Assembly (NCBI GenBank): GCA_019638625.1
Contig: JAHBTK010000007.1
Location: 186,001-250,000, forward strand
Source of the DNA: Chitinophagaceae bacterium
GTDB taxonomy: Bacteria; Bacteroidota; Bacteroidia; Chitinophagales; Chitinophagaceae
Length of the DNA: 64,000 bases
Reading direction: 5' to 3'
The notes under the pieces are model-generated. The model saw nothing but the letters and a program-made list of their open reading frames with translations, was not told where the DNA came from and did no database searches. The translations under genes were made by a program, and so were the position numbers. The stretch's first letter is position 1; every line of letters starts with the position of its first letter. Below, in pieces: positions 34,023 to 43,704 of this stretch.

Positions 34023-37000
34023 CTATCGTATGAGGTTCACTGTTCCCTTTCTGAAAATGTCGCCACAAAAAGTTTTCGCCCTTATTACATAAACATATGT
34101 GCCGCTAGGCTGGGAGATGCCCCTGTAGGCGCCGTCCCAACAGTCGTTCTCATTTTTAGTGGTAAATATTTTTTCGCCCCACCTGTTGTAAACAGAGAAT
34201 TCCTGTAAGTCAATTCTACCCCATTTTTTGAGACTGAAACAATCATTGATACCATCGTTGTTGGGTGTAAATGCGTTGGGCATCAGGAATAGCGGATCCC
34301 CCTCTGTTGTCACCTTCACGACAACCGTATCCTCAGAAGAACAGCCGTATTCGTTAGTGCCCCTTACAGTAAACAAGGTTGTGGTATCTATGCCCGCAAC
34401 CGGGTTGGGACTATTGGAATAATTAAGATGTTGCGCGGGGGTCCAGCTATAGTGTACAGCACCGGATGCCGTTAGCTGTGCGGTTCTTTCACTACAATTG
34501 ATGTCGTTTGATCTTAATGCGCTTACTACCGGAGTTGGATTGACATTTACGCGTACATCTATGACGGTGTCATAACTGCAGACATTTTCCCTGATATATA
34601 TCGTACAGGTCGTTCCTGCGGGCGGATTGGCGATCGGGTTGGCAACAACCGGATCGCTCAAATAATCTGCCGGCGCCCATTGGTAGTGATCTCCTCCTGA
34701 AGCCGACAGTTGTAGGGATGTTCCTTCGCAGATAGTAGCATCTGAAGACGCTCTAAATACAGGATAGGGGCGAATGCTTATTGTAACCGAATCCCGGCGC
34801 ACACAGTTGTTAAATCCCTCCACTTCAACAACATAGGTCGTATTCGCCAGGGGAGTGGCAACCGGGTTATCAGTATTTGGATCACTTAAACCTGCAGCCG
34901 GCCACCAGGTGTAAGTGCTACCTCCGGCAGCATGCAACTGAATACTTGTGTTATGACATATTTCGGTATCGTCCGTCAGACTGATTGCGGGGGTCTGAAG
35001 CACTAAAATATTTACAGTATCTGTATCCATACAGCCATGGATGGTTGTTCCCGTAATGATATATTCGGTATCGGTACCCGGAGAAGCTACAGGATTGCTG
35101 ATGAAAGCATCAGATAATCCGTTTGCTGGCGTCCACTGATAGCTTGCAAAATTACCGGAAGCACCGAGTTGGGCAAAACTGCCTTCACAGATAGTAGTAT
35201 CCGTAAAAGCCGTGATCCGCGGCTCTTCAACGGCAATTACAATGCTATCTGTTTTGATGGAGAACGGAGCAAAATGTATATCGTCCAATGCAAAATCATT
35301 TCCGCCGGTTCCTGTATTTTTATTGACAATGGCAATAACGGCAGTGGTATTGTCCCCTGAATTCCAGGTCGCATAAAATTGAGACCAATTGCAAATCGGC
35401 AAGCCGGCTGATATCGTATTTCCTATCGTATTTCCATTAATGGAGAACATCAACTGGGTGGGATTGTCTATTGACAAAGACTGGACCCATGTCGAAAAAG
35501 CGTAGTTGGTATTAGGACTTATATCAATGGTCTGTGACCACACTATCCTATCTTCTGTGGACTCTCCGTTCACCATCAGCATATTGCCATTCCCGGTATG
35601 GTCGCCACAGATTTGAGTAAACTGTGGGTTCCAGGTGGCCGGGGCAGGTCCTACGAAGTATTGACCTTCGCCATTATTATTGGTCACATAGGAATACTCA
35701 GAAGTAAATCCTGTGTTCCCGGAAGAAAAATCACCATTGAGGATAAGATCATTTTCCGTTACAAGAGCATTCAGATAATAGGTAGTGCTTATTGCGGGTG
35801 TAGCTACCGGGCTGGCGATATTGGTAGCACTCAACCCTGCCGATGGCGTCCAGCAATAGTTTAGTGCATTGATAGCGTTGAGCTGCAGCGAGGCATCCTT
35901 ACAAATGGTGGTATCATGTGTAATAATTAAGCTGTCAGGTTGTATTTGTATGGCTATTTCTTTGGTTATTACTTCATTGACGCCATTATTATTCACGATA
36001 TGCATGGTAACGGTATAGCTTCCGGTAGCGGAATAACTCGTAGCTGGATTGGGATCTGCGGGAGCATTTGAGCCATTCCCAAAATCCCAGTCTATCACTG
36101 TTGAGGTGGGTGTTTCATTTTTGAATATAAAATGTAAAGGATCACATACGTCCTGCTTGAAGGAAAAATCAGCCCGGACGAATACTACCCTGAAGCTATC
36201 GCGGTTGCTGCAGCCATTTACATCGGTTTCTACAATATATAACCCATCATTATTAACCGTGATCGAATCCTCATCAGGACCGGAGGGGAACCATTGATAC
36301 GTTGGAGACAGATTGGATGTTCCTATTTTCACAGAGCCGCCTGTTGGTAATACAACTGTTTGAAGAGGGGTATGTACTACCTGCCCGTCACTCGCTATAA
36401 ACCTGATCTCATCTTCGGTTAAAGCTCGGTTATACAACCGTATATCATCCATAGCACCGTTATACCAATAAGGATGCGTAGGTGCATCTAATTTCCCTAA
36501 AAAAAGATCATAAGGGCTGGTAAAAGTCAGACCGGGAGATTGGGTACTATTGACCAACTGGCAATCGACATATATTTTTGCATTTATGCCGTCATAAGTA
36601 TAAACAACGCTTACCCACTTGTCCTTTTCAACATAAGGGGTGTATCCGCCGGGCGAGGCAATACCGGATCCCCAATAGTTTTGGTGGAGTGTATCAGGGG
36701 TGGCTATGGAGCAGTTAGCACCATTAAGGTATAAATAGTCTGTAAATCGTATTGTGTATCGGCCCGTAGGGTCCGTATCTGCTCCTTTTATCAAAACAGA
36801 ATTTCCGTGACAGGGTCCGTAATAAAAACCCATCGGCTTCACCCAAACTGCTATTGATATCCGATCGTTAAAATTGAGATCAGGTGTGTCAGCAATACGC
36901 ATATAGTTGTCGACACCATTAAAATAATAGGCGCTATTGGGTATTCCAAACCTGTCCTCCGTCAATGTAGCATTATTGAAGACCGGATGGTGGTTAAAGC

Positions 37001-37136
37001 CACTTTCATCGTTAGCGTTTCCATTAAAAGGATAGTATGCAGCAAGCCCCGCATTCAGGTCAATCTGCGCAAATAAGCTACAGTTACACACCACTAGTAA
37101 AATCGCAGAGATTAATGTACGTATTGGTATGGGCAT
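34023..37136 (-). CDS. Secreted LamG/Ig-repeat adhesin with T9SS type B sorting domain
   Basis: 1037 residues. Signal peptide ends near LFAQ (residue 24). Residues about 30-250 are a LamG/concanavalin-like domain (YYPFNGNANDESGFNHH, ISIAVWVKP, WYNGAMDDIRLYNRALTEDE). A PKD-like domain follows (DWDFGNGSNAPADPNP). Then five roughly 85-residue Ig-like repeats share TTIC.(G/D)(S/A).QL.A..G...Y.W.PA.GLSD..I.NP.A.P, with a carbohydrate-module-like insertion near 470-640. The C-terminal 90 residues are a gliding-motility-type CHU_C domain (PNAFTPNNDGINDCF, VYNRWGEKIFTT, YVIRAKTFCGD), which sends it through T9SS. A cell-surface or secreted adhesin is inferred. Confidence 0.9.
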   Translation of the reverse strand: MPIPIRTLISAILLVVCNCSLFAQIDLNAGLAAYYPFNGNANDESGFNHHPVFNNATLTEDRFGIPNSAYYFNGVDNYMRIADTPDLNFNDRISIAVWVKPMGFYYGPCHGNSVLIKGADTDPTGRYTIRFTDYLYLNGANCSIATPDTLHQNYWGSGIASPGGYTPYVEKDKWVSVVYTYDGINAKIYVDCQLVNSTQSPGLTFTSPYDLFLGKLDAPTHPYWYNGAMDDIRLYNRALTEDEIRFIASDGQVVHTPLQTVVLPTGGSVKIGTSNLSPTYQWFPSGPDEDSITVNNDGLYIVETDVNGCSNRDSFRVVFVRADFSFKQDVCDPLHFIFKNETPTSTVIDWDFGNGSNAPADPNPATSYSATGSYTVTMHIVNNNGVNEVITKEIAIQIQPDSLIITHDTTICKDASLQLNAINALNYCWTPSAGLSATNIASPVATPAISTTYYLNALVTENDLILNGDFSSGNTGFTSEYSYVTNNNGEGQYFVGPAPATWNPQFTQICGDHTGNGNMLMVNGESTEDRIVWSQTIDISPNTNYAFSTWVQSLSIDNPTQLMFSINGNTIGNTISAGLPICNWSQFYATWNSGDNTTAVIAIVNKNTGTGGNDFALDDIHFAPFSIKTDSIVIAVEEPRITAFTDTTICEGSFAQLGASGNFASYQWTPANGLSDAFISNPVASPGTDTEYIITGTTIHGCMDTDTVNILVLQTPAISLTDDTEICHNTSIQLHAAGGSTYTWWPAAGLSDPNTDNPVATPLANTTYVVEVEGFNNCVRRDSVTISIRPYPVFRASSDATICEGTSLQLSASGGDHYQWAPADYLSDPVVANPIANPPAGTTCTIYIRENVCSYDTVIDVRVNVNPTPVVSALRSNDINCSERTAQLTASGAVHYSWTPAQHLNYSNSPNPVAGIDTTTLFTVRGTNEYGCSSEDTVVVKVTTEGDPLFLMPNAFTPNNDGINDCFSLKKWGRIDLQEFSVYNRWGEKIFTTKNENDCWDGAYRGISQPSGTYVYVIRAKTFCGDIFRKGTVNLIR

Positions 37137-37404
37137 TTTACAATTCAGGGTTCACTCATTTATCTTCTATCGAACGATTCAGGTATGTAGGACCCGATCA
37201 AAATATTATATATTTATCCAATATTAATATATTGTCTTTTCTACTAAATGGATAAACGTACCGGCCCCAAATATATTTGAGTTGGCAGAATTTTAGACGT
37301 TCGGCAGGATTTTAATAATACACCTACTAAAGTACTATATCTACTTTGTTTAATTTCAGAGGAATATGTGGAAACTGCCTGTTATCCTGTTGAGATAAAT
37401 ACGT

Positions 37405-37412
37405 TATTTTTG
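37405..37412 (+). promoter_or_regulatory. -7 motif before the deoxysugar operon
   Basis: TATTTTTG fits TAnnTTTG, 19 bp before the rfbF ATG. This is the only candidate promoter seen in the divergent 295-bp region for the whole plus-strand eight-gene run. No TTG at usual -33 spacing. Confidence 0.4.
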
Positions 37413-37431
37413 TCGTTTACGGATAGATTAC

Positions 37432-38208
37432 ATGAAAGTAGTAATTTTTGCAGGCGGCTTAGGCACCCGACTCGCCGAGGAAACAGACGCACGTCCGAAA
37501 CCCATGGTGGAAATTGGCGGAAAGCCGATACTCTGGCATATCATGAAGATATACAGCCACTATGGGTTTGACGACTTTATTATTTGCCTGGGCTATAAAG
37601 GCTATGTCATTAAGGAATATTTCATGAATTATTTCCTACACAATGCGGATATAACCATTGATCTGGGGAATAATTCAATGCAGGTGCTCGGAAGTAAAAG
37701 TGAAGCATTTAAGGTCACACTGTTGGATACCGGTCTGCATACGAAAACAGCAGGCCGCTTAAAGCAGGTACAGCAATATGTGGGGGATGAAAGTTTTATG
37801 CTGACCTATGGCGATGGCGTAGCAAATATCAATATAAATGAATTGCTGCAGTTTCACCGGTCACATAAAAAGCTCGCTACCGTAACTGCTGTTCAACTGG
37901 ATGCCAGGTTTGGCGGTATGGAGCTCAGTAAAAGCGGAGAAGTAGTATCGTTCAGGGAAAAATCGAAAGACGAAGGCAAATGGATCAATGCAGGGTTCTT
38001 TGTATTGAAGCCGGACGTTTTTAAATACCTGGACTATGATGTAAACAATGTAATGTGGGAGGATGCGCCGTTGGAAGACCTCACAAGAGATGATCAACTG
38101 GTAGCCTACCGGCACAGCGGCTTCTGGAAATGTATGGATGCGCTCAGGGATAAAATAGAGTTGAATGAGTTATGGAACAATGGTAGAGCCCCCTGGAGGG
38201 TCTGGTAA
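37432..38208 (+). CDS. rfbF: Glucose-1-phosphate cytidylyltransferase
   Basis: 258 residues of the nucleotidyltransferase family. It makes CDP-glucose from CTP and glucose-1-phosphate, the first step of CDP-dideoxysugar and CDP-deoxysugar pathways. Landmarks are the nucleotide-binding start VVIFAGGLGTRLAEET, KPMVEIGGKPILWHIMKIYS, FIICLGYKGYVIKEYF, LTYGDGVANIN and WINAGFFVLKPDVF, all highly specific to RfbF and not to the dTTP-using RmlA. Cytoplasmic. First gene of the operon that runs to 44721. The next SDR gene starts 10 bp after its stop. Confidence 0.95.
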   Translation: MKVVIFAGGLGTRLAEETDARPKPMVEIGGKPILWHIMKIYSHYGFDDFIICLGYKGYVIKEYFMNYFLHNADITIDLGNNSMQVLGSKSEAFKVTLLDTGLHTKTAGRLKQVQQYVGDESFMLTYGDGVANININELLQFHRSHKKLATVTAVQLDARFGGMELSKSGEVVSFREKSKDEGKWINAGFFVLKPDVFKYLDYDVNNVMWEDAPLEDLTRDDQLVAYRHSGFWKCMDALRDKIELNELWNNGRAPWRVW

Positions 38209-38218
38209 TTTAGAACAC

Positions 38219-39256
38219 ATGCGAATTTTGATCATCGGAAATCTTGGGTATATCGGGCCGGTCGTTGTCAAACATTTCCGGGGCCAATATCCGCAGGCTT
38301 TTTTGGCAGGATACGATATTGGGTATTTTATCCAGGACAATACTTTCAACGGCATAGCAGGTGACACCCTGCTAAACATGCAATATTTTGGAGATGTCAG
38401 GCATTTTGACAGGAATATCCTGAACGGTTTCGATGCCGTGATCTATCTGGCAGCTATTTCAAATGATCCCATGGGAAATGCTTTTGAAACACCTACCCTG
38501 GAAATAAATTGTAAAGCTGCTGTAGCCATAGCTGGTATGGCCAAACAGGCAGGAGTAAAACATTTCGTATTCGCCAGTAGCTGCAGCGTGTATGGATTTG
38601 CCGATACCGCTCCCAGAACCGAGCTATCAGAGGTCAGTCCGCTGACTGCTTATGCAAGATCAAAAGTGGAAGGTGAAAGAGGATTAGAAGTCATTGCTGA
38701 TAACAATTTCAGGGTAACCTGCCTTCGCTTTGCGACAGCATGCGGCTATAGCGACCGATTGAGGCTGGACCTGGTTTTGAATGATTTCGTAGCAAGTGCA
38801 GTCGCTGTTAAAAAAATCTCCATTTTAAGCGATGGTACGCCCTGGCGTCCCCTGATCCATGTAAAGGATATGGCCAGGGCGATGGATTGGGCTATCCATA
38901 GAGATCACACAACTCCTTTTCTGGTAATTAACACCGGCAGCAATGCCTGGAACTACCAGGTAAAAGAGTTGGCAGCGGCGGTTCAGGCTATTTTTAAAGA
39001 GGTAGAAGTAAGCATCAATTCCAATGCCCAGCCGGATAAGCGCTCGTATAGAGTTGATTTTGGTTTGTATGAAAAACTTGCACCTGCCCATCAACCGCAG
39101 GTAAGCCTTGCAGATGCGATTCTTGATCTAAAAGAAGGACTCAATGGAATAGGTTTTTCCGATACAAACTTCCGAACCTCCGGTCTGATGCGATTAAGGT
39201 CACTGCAACGCCTGATAGAAAAGGGCATTATCGATCAAAATCTGGAAATAAAATAG
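38219..39256 (+). CDS. Extended-SDR NDP-sugar epimerase/dehydratase
   Basis: 345 residues from the ATG at 38219. The Rossmann motif is GNLGYIG (7-13), the catalytic set is the serine of FASSCSVYG (about 120-125) with Tyr145 and Lys149 (YARSK), and there is AAISNDPMGN after strand 4. This is an extended NAD(P)-dependent SDR acting on a nucleotide sugar. Because no separate CDP-glucose 4,6-dehydratase gene (rfbG) is seen next to rfbF, this enzyme may carry out an early dehydratase or epimerase step, though its sequence is not a typical RfbG. Function within the family is inferred. Confidence 0.85.
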   Translation: MRILIIGNLGYIGPVVVKHFRGQYPQAFLAGYDIGYFIQDNTFNGIAGDTLLNMQYFGDVRHFDRNILNGFDAVIYLAAISNDPMGNAFETPTLEINCKAAVAIAGMAKQAGVKHFVFASSCSVYGFADTAPRTELSEVSPLTAYARSKVEGERGLEVIADNNFRVTCLRFATACGYSDRLRLDLVLNDFVASAVAVKKISILSDGTPWRPLIHVKDMARAMDWAIHRDHTTPFLVINTGSNAWNYQVKELAAAVQAIFKEVEVSINSNAQPDKRSYRVDFGLYEKLAPAHQPQVSLADAILDLKEGLNGIGFSDTNFRTSGLMRLRSLQRLIEKGIIDQNLEIK

Positions 39257-39292
39257 TGGATATGATCATACGCCTGAATAAATAATCCTGTT

Positions 39293-39841
39293 ATGGAATT
39301 TATACCTACTGCTTTACAGGGAAACTATCTTATTTCGCTGAAAACTTTTTCAGATGAAAGGGGTTGGTTCTCAAGATATTTTTCCAAAGACCAGTTCGAA
39401 AGTATCGGTCATACAAAAGAATGGGTTCAAATGAATCATTCTTTTAACACGAGGAAAGGTACGCTCAGGGGATTACATTTTCAGACAGGCGCCGCCAGGG
39501 AAATAAAGCTGGTTCGTTGTATTGCAGGGGCAGTCTGGGATGTAGCGGTTGACTTACGACAAAGATCAGCAACCTTCCTGCAGTGGTATGGTACAACATT
39601 ATCGGCTGAAAACAGGCAAATGATGTATATACCGGAAGGATTTGCACACGGGTTTCAGACACTTACGGATAATTGTGAGCTTTTGTACCACCACACCGGT
39701 TATTACTCGAAAGAATTGGAGGGAGGCCTCCGTTATAATGATCCCGTTCTCGGCATTCAATGGCCCGAACCCGTATCCATCATTTCTGAAAGGGACCTTT
39801 CTCACCCATTAATAGGTAGCCAATTTAAAGGAATTGAATAA
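39293..39841 (+). CDS. rfbC: dTDP-4-dehydrorhamnose 3,5-epimerase family protein
   Basis: 182 residues of the RmlC cupin family. Expected motifs: GLHFQTGAAREIKLVRC with the base His, VDLRQRSATF, MYIPEGFAHGFQTL with the second His region, and YNDPVLGIQWPEP. SERD near the end is also typical. It epimerises C3 and/or C5 of a 4-keto-6-deoxy sugar nucleotide. In a cluster headed by a cytidylyltransferase, the carrier may be CDP and not dTDP. It ends 1 bp before the methyltransferase ATG. Confidence 0.92.
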   Translation: MEFIPTALQGNYLISLKTFSDERGWFSRYFSKDQFESIGHTKEWVQMNHSFNTRKGTLRGLHFQTGAAREIKLVRCIAGAVWDVAVDLRQRSATFLQWYGTTLSAENRQMMYIPEGFAHGFQTLTDNCELLYHHTGYYSKELEGGLRYNDPVLGIQWPEPVSIISERDLSHPLIGSQFKGIE

Positions 39842-39842
39842 T

Positions 39843-41066
39843 ATGAACTGCAGATTCTGCCAAACCGAACTTACACATACTTTTATTGACCTGGTCAATT
39901 CGCCGGCGTCAAATTCTTTTCTTACCAAAGAACAGCTAAATGAGCCGGAAGTTTTTTATCCTTTAAAAGTATTTACCTGCCACCACTGCTTCCTGGTGCA
40001 GATCGATGAATACAAGAAGTCTGATGCCATTTTCAACGGTGAGTATGTTTATTTCTCGTCCTATTCCACTAGTTGGCTGGCACATGCAAAGGCCTATACT
40101 GAGAAAATGATCCCCAGGTTCGGGCTCGATAGCAACTCGCAGGTAGTAGAAATTGCCTCCAATGACGGGTACCTGTTGCAATATTTTAAAGAAAAGGATA
40201 TCCCGGTGCTGGGAATAGAACCAACCGCTAACACCGCTGCCGTAGCGGCCGGAAAAGGAATTGAATCTGTAATAGCATTTTTTGGTACCACTCTTGCAGA
40301 AAAGCTGGCAGCAGAAAACAGGAAAGCCGACCTGCTATTGGGAAACAATGTACTGGCCCATGTGCCGGATATAGTGGATTTTGTAAAAGGCATGAAACTA
40401 CTGTTGAAGGAAACCGGTGTTATAACAATGGAGTTTCCCCATCTGATGCAATTAATAGACAACAATCAATTCGATACCATATACCACGAGCACTTTTCCT
40501 ATTTATCTTTTTTTACGGTTAAACAAATATTTGAATCTGCCGGTCTTGTGCTTTTTGATGTGGAGGAACTGCCCACGCACGGGGGATCGCTGCGCATTTA
40601 TGCAAAACATAAGGAAGGCGCACATGCTGTTACTGAAAATGTGGCATTATTACTGGAAAAGGAGATTCGGAAAGGGACCAACAGGCTGTCGTATTATGAG
40701 GGATTTCAGTCTAAAGCACTAAACGTCAAGCTGGAATTGAACCAGTTTCTTACTGACTGTAAAAAGAATGGCAAAAAGATAGCGGCATACGGAGCAGCAG
40801 CCAAGGGCAATACCCTGCTGAATTATTGTGGCGTCAAAAATGATCTTATTGATTACGTAGTAGACGCGAATCCCAATAAACAAGATAAGTGGTTACCGGC
40901 GAGTCATATTCCCGTGGTATCCGAAGTGCAATTAAAAAATGACAAGCCGGATTATGTTTTAATTTTGCCTTGGAACCTGGAAAAAGAGATCATGGAACAA
41001 TTGTCATACATTAGGGATTGGAATGGAAAATTTGTTGTCCCGATCCCAACTTTGAAAATAGTATAA
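39843..41066 (+). CDS. NDP-sugar C-methyltransferase
   Basis: 407 residues from the ATG at 39843; an in-frame TTG at 39834 overlaps rfbC. The layout is that of sugar C-methyltransferases: an N-terminal zinc site (Cys3, Cys6, Cys46, Cys49), a central SAM-binding Rossmann domain (VVEIASNDGYLLQYF, LGIEPTANTA), and a C-terminal domain with THGGSLRIYAKH and AAYGAAAKGNTLLNY. Members add a methyl carbon, usually at C3 of a 4-keto sugar nucleotide, giving branched sugars. This makes a branched deoxysugar the expected product of the operon. Confidence 0.93.
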   Translation: MNCRFCQTELTHTFIDLVNSPASNSFLTKEQLNEPEVFYPLKVFTCHHCFLVQIDEYKKSDAIFNGEYVYFSSYSTSWLAHAKAYTEKMIPRFGLDSNSQVVEIASNDGYLLQYFKEKDIPVLGIEPTANTAAVAAGKGIESVIAFFGTTLAEKLAAENRKADLLLGNNVLAHVPDIVDFVKGMKLLLKETGVITMEFPHLMQLIDNNQFDTIYHEHFSYLSFFTVKQIFESAGLVLFDVEELPTHGGSLRIYAKHKEGAHAVTENVALLLEKEIRKGTNRLSYYEGFQSKALNVKLELNQFLTDCKKNGKKIAAYGAAAKGNTLLNYCGVKNDLIDYVVDANPNKQDKWLPASHIPVVSEVQLKNDKPDYVLILPWNLEKEIMEQLSYIRDWNGKFVVPIPTLKIV

Positions 41067-41070
41067 TGTA

Positions 41071-41922
41071 ATGAAGGTGTTGGTTACAGGCGCCAGTGGA
41101 TTTATTGGTAATTATGTTGTGAAGGAATTACTCCGGCTGGGACATGCTGTTATAGCCAGTTCTTCCAACCCGGAAAAAGCCAGGGAAAAGAGCTGGTTCA
41201 GGGATATTACCTATGTACATTTCAACCTCGCGGATTATGATGACACCGTTAACTATTTCGATTTCTTTTTTCAGCCCGATATCATGATCCACCTTGCCTG
41301 GGAAGGGCTACCCGATTTTAAGAGTGCATTTCATGTAGATATCAATCTTCCACGGCATAAGGCATTCCTTCAAAATATGATCCGGAACGGGCTAAGCGAT
41401 CTTTCAGTAACAGGTACATGCCTTGAGTATGGTATGCAGGAAGGAGCGTTACGTGAAGACTTTCCCACTAAACCAACGACCTGCTACGGCATAGCCAAAA
41501 GTGAACTGTGGAAGTTTTTGTCACAGTTGCAGGCCATGTATCCTATATACCTGAAGTGGGTTCGTCTTTTCTATATGTACGGAGAAGGGCAAAGCCCAAA
41601 ATCCTTACTTTCGCAGTTGCAGAACGCCCTGGATAATAATGATGAGATGTTTAACATGAGCAAAGGCGATCAAAGCAGGGATTACTTACCCGTAGAAAAA
41701 GTGGCAGACTACTTGGTTTCAATCGCTTTGCAAAATAAAGTAACCGGAATTATCAACTGTTGCAGCGGAAAGCCTATCACTGTGAAAGAACTTGTAGCAA
41801 ATTATATGGCGAAAAAAAATAAGCATATAAAATTAAATCTGGGTTTTTATGACTATCCCGATTACGAACCCAGGAATTTTTGGGGAGACACGACAAAACT
41901 AAAAACAATTCTGTATGAATAA
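41071..41922 (+). CDS. SDR-family NDP-sugar 4-ketoreductase or epimerase
   Basis: 283 residues. Rossmann motif VTGASGFIG (5-13) with glycines 7, 10 and 13, active-site-like TGTCLEYGMQEG and Tyr-Lys in CYGIAKSELW. Late landmarks are LFYMYGEGQSPKSLLSQLQ and FNMSKGDQSRDYLPVEKVADY. A reductase role on the 4-keto sugar after methylation and epimerisation is the usual last step in such operons. It starts 4 bp after the methyltransferase stop and overlaps the next gene by 8 bp. Confidence 0.85.
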   Translation: MKVLVTGASGFIGNYVVKELLRLGHAVIASSSNPEKAREKSWFRDITYVHFNLADYDDTVNYFDFFFQPDIMIHLAWEGLPDFKSAFHVDINLPRHKAFLQNMIRNGLSDLSVTGTCLEYGMQEGALREDFPTKPTTCYGIAKSELWKFLSQLQAMYPIYLKWVRLFYMYGEGQSPKSLLSQLQNALDNNDEMFNMSKGDQSRDYLPVEKVADYLVSIALQNKVTGIINCCSGKPITVKELVANYMAKKNKHIKLNLGFYDYPDYEPRNFWGDTTKLKTILYE

Positions 41923-42655
41923 CCCTGTTCAGGAATTTATTAACGAGCGGATTGAAAGAATAGCCAACAACGGAAAGAATGAAAAGCTATTGGCCTCGGC
42001 AAAGTCGTTCAATACCGAGTCGAATAAAGCGCTCTATTCCTATAATTTCTCCTGGATGGGGCGGCCCATCATTCAATACCCGCAAGACATGGTGGCTATG
42101 CAGGAAATAATATGGGATATCAAACCGGACTTAATTATAGAAACCGGGATTGCTCACGGAGGGTCATTGATTTTCTATGCATCCATATTGGAACTGGTTG
42201 GCAAGGGACGCATATTAGGCATAGACATAGACATCCGGGAGCATAACCGGAAAGAGATAGAAGGGCATCCGATGTACAAGCGGGTTAAGATGATACAAGG
42301 CTCCTCAATAAGCTCAGAAGTAATGAAGCAGGTTGAAGAGGAGGTTAAGGGTTCTAACACAATTTTAGTTTGTCTTGATTCCAACCACACCCATGAGCAC
42401 GTTTTACAGGAGTTAAATCTCTACGCTCCGTTTGTAACTCAGGGCTCTTACCTTGTAGTGTTTGACACTATTGTCGAGTACCTGCCTGATGACTACCTCC
42501 CTGGCAGAAAAAGGCCTTGGGGAGTCGGAAATAACCCTCATACTTCTGTGGTGAGCTTTTTAGAGAATAACGATTCTTTCGTTGTGGACAAGGAAATAGA
42601 CAACAAACTGCTGATCGGTGTCGCACCCGGCGGCTATTTAAAAAGAGTAAAATAG
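41915..42655 (+). CDS. CmcI-family (cephalosporin hydroxylase-like) O-methyltransferase
   Basis: 246 residues of the CmcI family, class I SAM-binding fold. Landmarks: PDLIIETGIAHGGSLIFYAS (motif I), ILGIDIDIREHNR, MIQGSSISSEV and VCLDSNHTHEHVLQEL, with metal-binding-type acids and histidines. Despite the family name, members in glycan clusters are sugar O-methyltransferases, for example on rhamnose. Overlaps the SDR gene by 8 bp, showing tight coupling. It likely O-methylates the deoxysugar or the growing glycan. Confidence 0.85.
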   Translation: MNNPVQEFINERIERIANNGKNEKLLASAKSFNTESNKALYSYNFSWMGRPIIQYPQDMVAMQEIIWDIKPDLIIETGIAHGGSLIFYASILELVGKGRILGIDIDIREHNRKEIEGHPMYKRVKMIQGSSISSEVMKQVEEEVKGSNTILVCLDSNHTHEHVLQELNLYAPFVTQGSYLVVFDTIVEYLPDDYLPGRKRPWGVGNNPHTSVVSFLENNDSFVVDKEIDNKLLIGVAPGGYLKRVK

Positions 42656-42672
42656 CTACAACAAGATTTTTG

Positions 42673-43695
42673 ATGTTCGATACAATTACTTTGATTATAC
42701 CGACTCACAATCGCCCTGAACTACTGGACAGAGCCTTGGCGTATTATGAAGATTTTAGAATACGAACTATTATTGTGGATAGTTCTGCATTACCTTTCGA
42801 GGCGGCAGATAAGTTCATCGGGGTGACATACTTATACCGCCCTGATCTGCAATTAAATGAAAAGATCTCATATGCTTTGTCAAGTGTTAAAACACCTTAC
42901 GTTGTTTTGTGTGCGGATGATGATTTCATTGTGAAGGAAACACTTATTAAATGTATTAGCTTCCTGGAGGAAAACAAAGATTATTCAGTTGCGATGGGCA
43001 GTAATATTTATTTTTCTGTTATTGGCAATACCGGAAGAAAAAAAATACTTGTTACTCCTATATATAAAGGAGAAGTAGCTTATGAAATAAAAAATGAAAA
43101 TAGCCTGGACCGGTTGCATGACTTCTTTGGCAACTATAGAGCAATATTTTATGGTGTTCAGCGGGCATCAATACTACATATGGCTTTTGAAGATCTCTCT
43201 TATGTAAAGAATCTTTTATTGAATGAATATGCTTCAGCTTTGTTTCCCGTTATTACAGGTAAAATAAAGGCTTTTGACGACCTGTACCAGATGCGTGAAT
43301 ACTTGGGAATACCGCAAGCGGGCATTCCGAATATCGACCAGATATATCGTGATGAAAGTTTATACAAGGAGTATCAAACCATAGTAGATAGGCAATCTGC
43401 TAAAATTGCTGCTTATACAAAATTAGATTTTGCTGCTTTAAGAACAAAAATAGATCAAGCATTAACAGGCTACGCGAAACATTACGAATTACCATGGTAC
43501 CTAAATATAAAAAGCCGCATGAAGAGAAGGTATGTTTGGTTTTTATTGTCAGATTTTTTGAGCTTCTTCCCTTTCATCCAATTGAAGGAGATAATTAATG
43601 TCTACAGGATAGCCAAGGTGGCCAGGGTTGGTTTGAATAAGAGTTATATCAATAACGTATCAAATTTTCTTCGTAAGTATTACTCTGATAAATAA
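42673..43695 (+). CDS. Glycosyltransferase, GT2-like
   Basis: 340 residues from the ATG at 42673; the upstream TTG adds one residue. The N-terminal half is a GT-A fold: ITLIIPTHNRPELLDRAL at the start, a strand with TIIVDSSALPF, and VVLCADDDFIV, where the acidic DDD is the metal-binding DxD. The middle, with NENSLDRLHDFFGNYRA, fits the TIGR00180 glycosyltransferase group. The C-terminal 100 residues are basic and helical, suitable for membrane association. The acceptor and sugar donor are unknown; the operon product is the natural donor. Confidence 0.85.
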   Translation: MFDTITLIIPTHNRPELLDRALAYYEDFRIRTIIVDSSALPFEAADKFIGVTYLYRPDLQLNEKISYALSSVKTPYVVLCADDDFIVKETLIKCISFLEENKDYSVAMGSNIYFSVIGNTGRKKILVTPIYKGEVAYEIKNENSLDRLHDFFGNYRAIFYGVQRASILHMAFEDLSYVKNLLLNEYASALFPVITGKIKAFDDLYQMREYLGIPQAGIPNIDQIYRDESLYKEYQTIVDRQSAKIAAYTKLDFAALRTKIDQALTGYAKHYELPWYLNIKSRMKRRYVWFLLSDFLSFFPFIQLKEIINVYRIAKVARVGLNKSYINNVSNFLRKYYSDK

Positions 43696-43704
43696 TACTT
43701 TTCA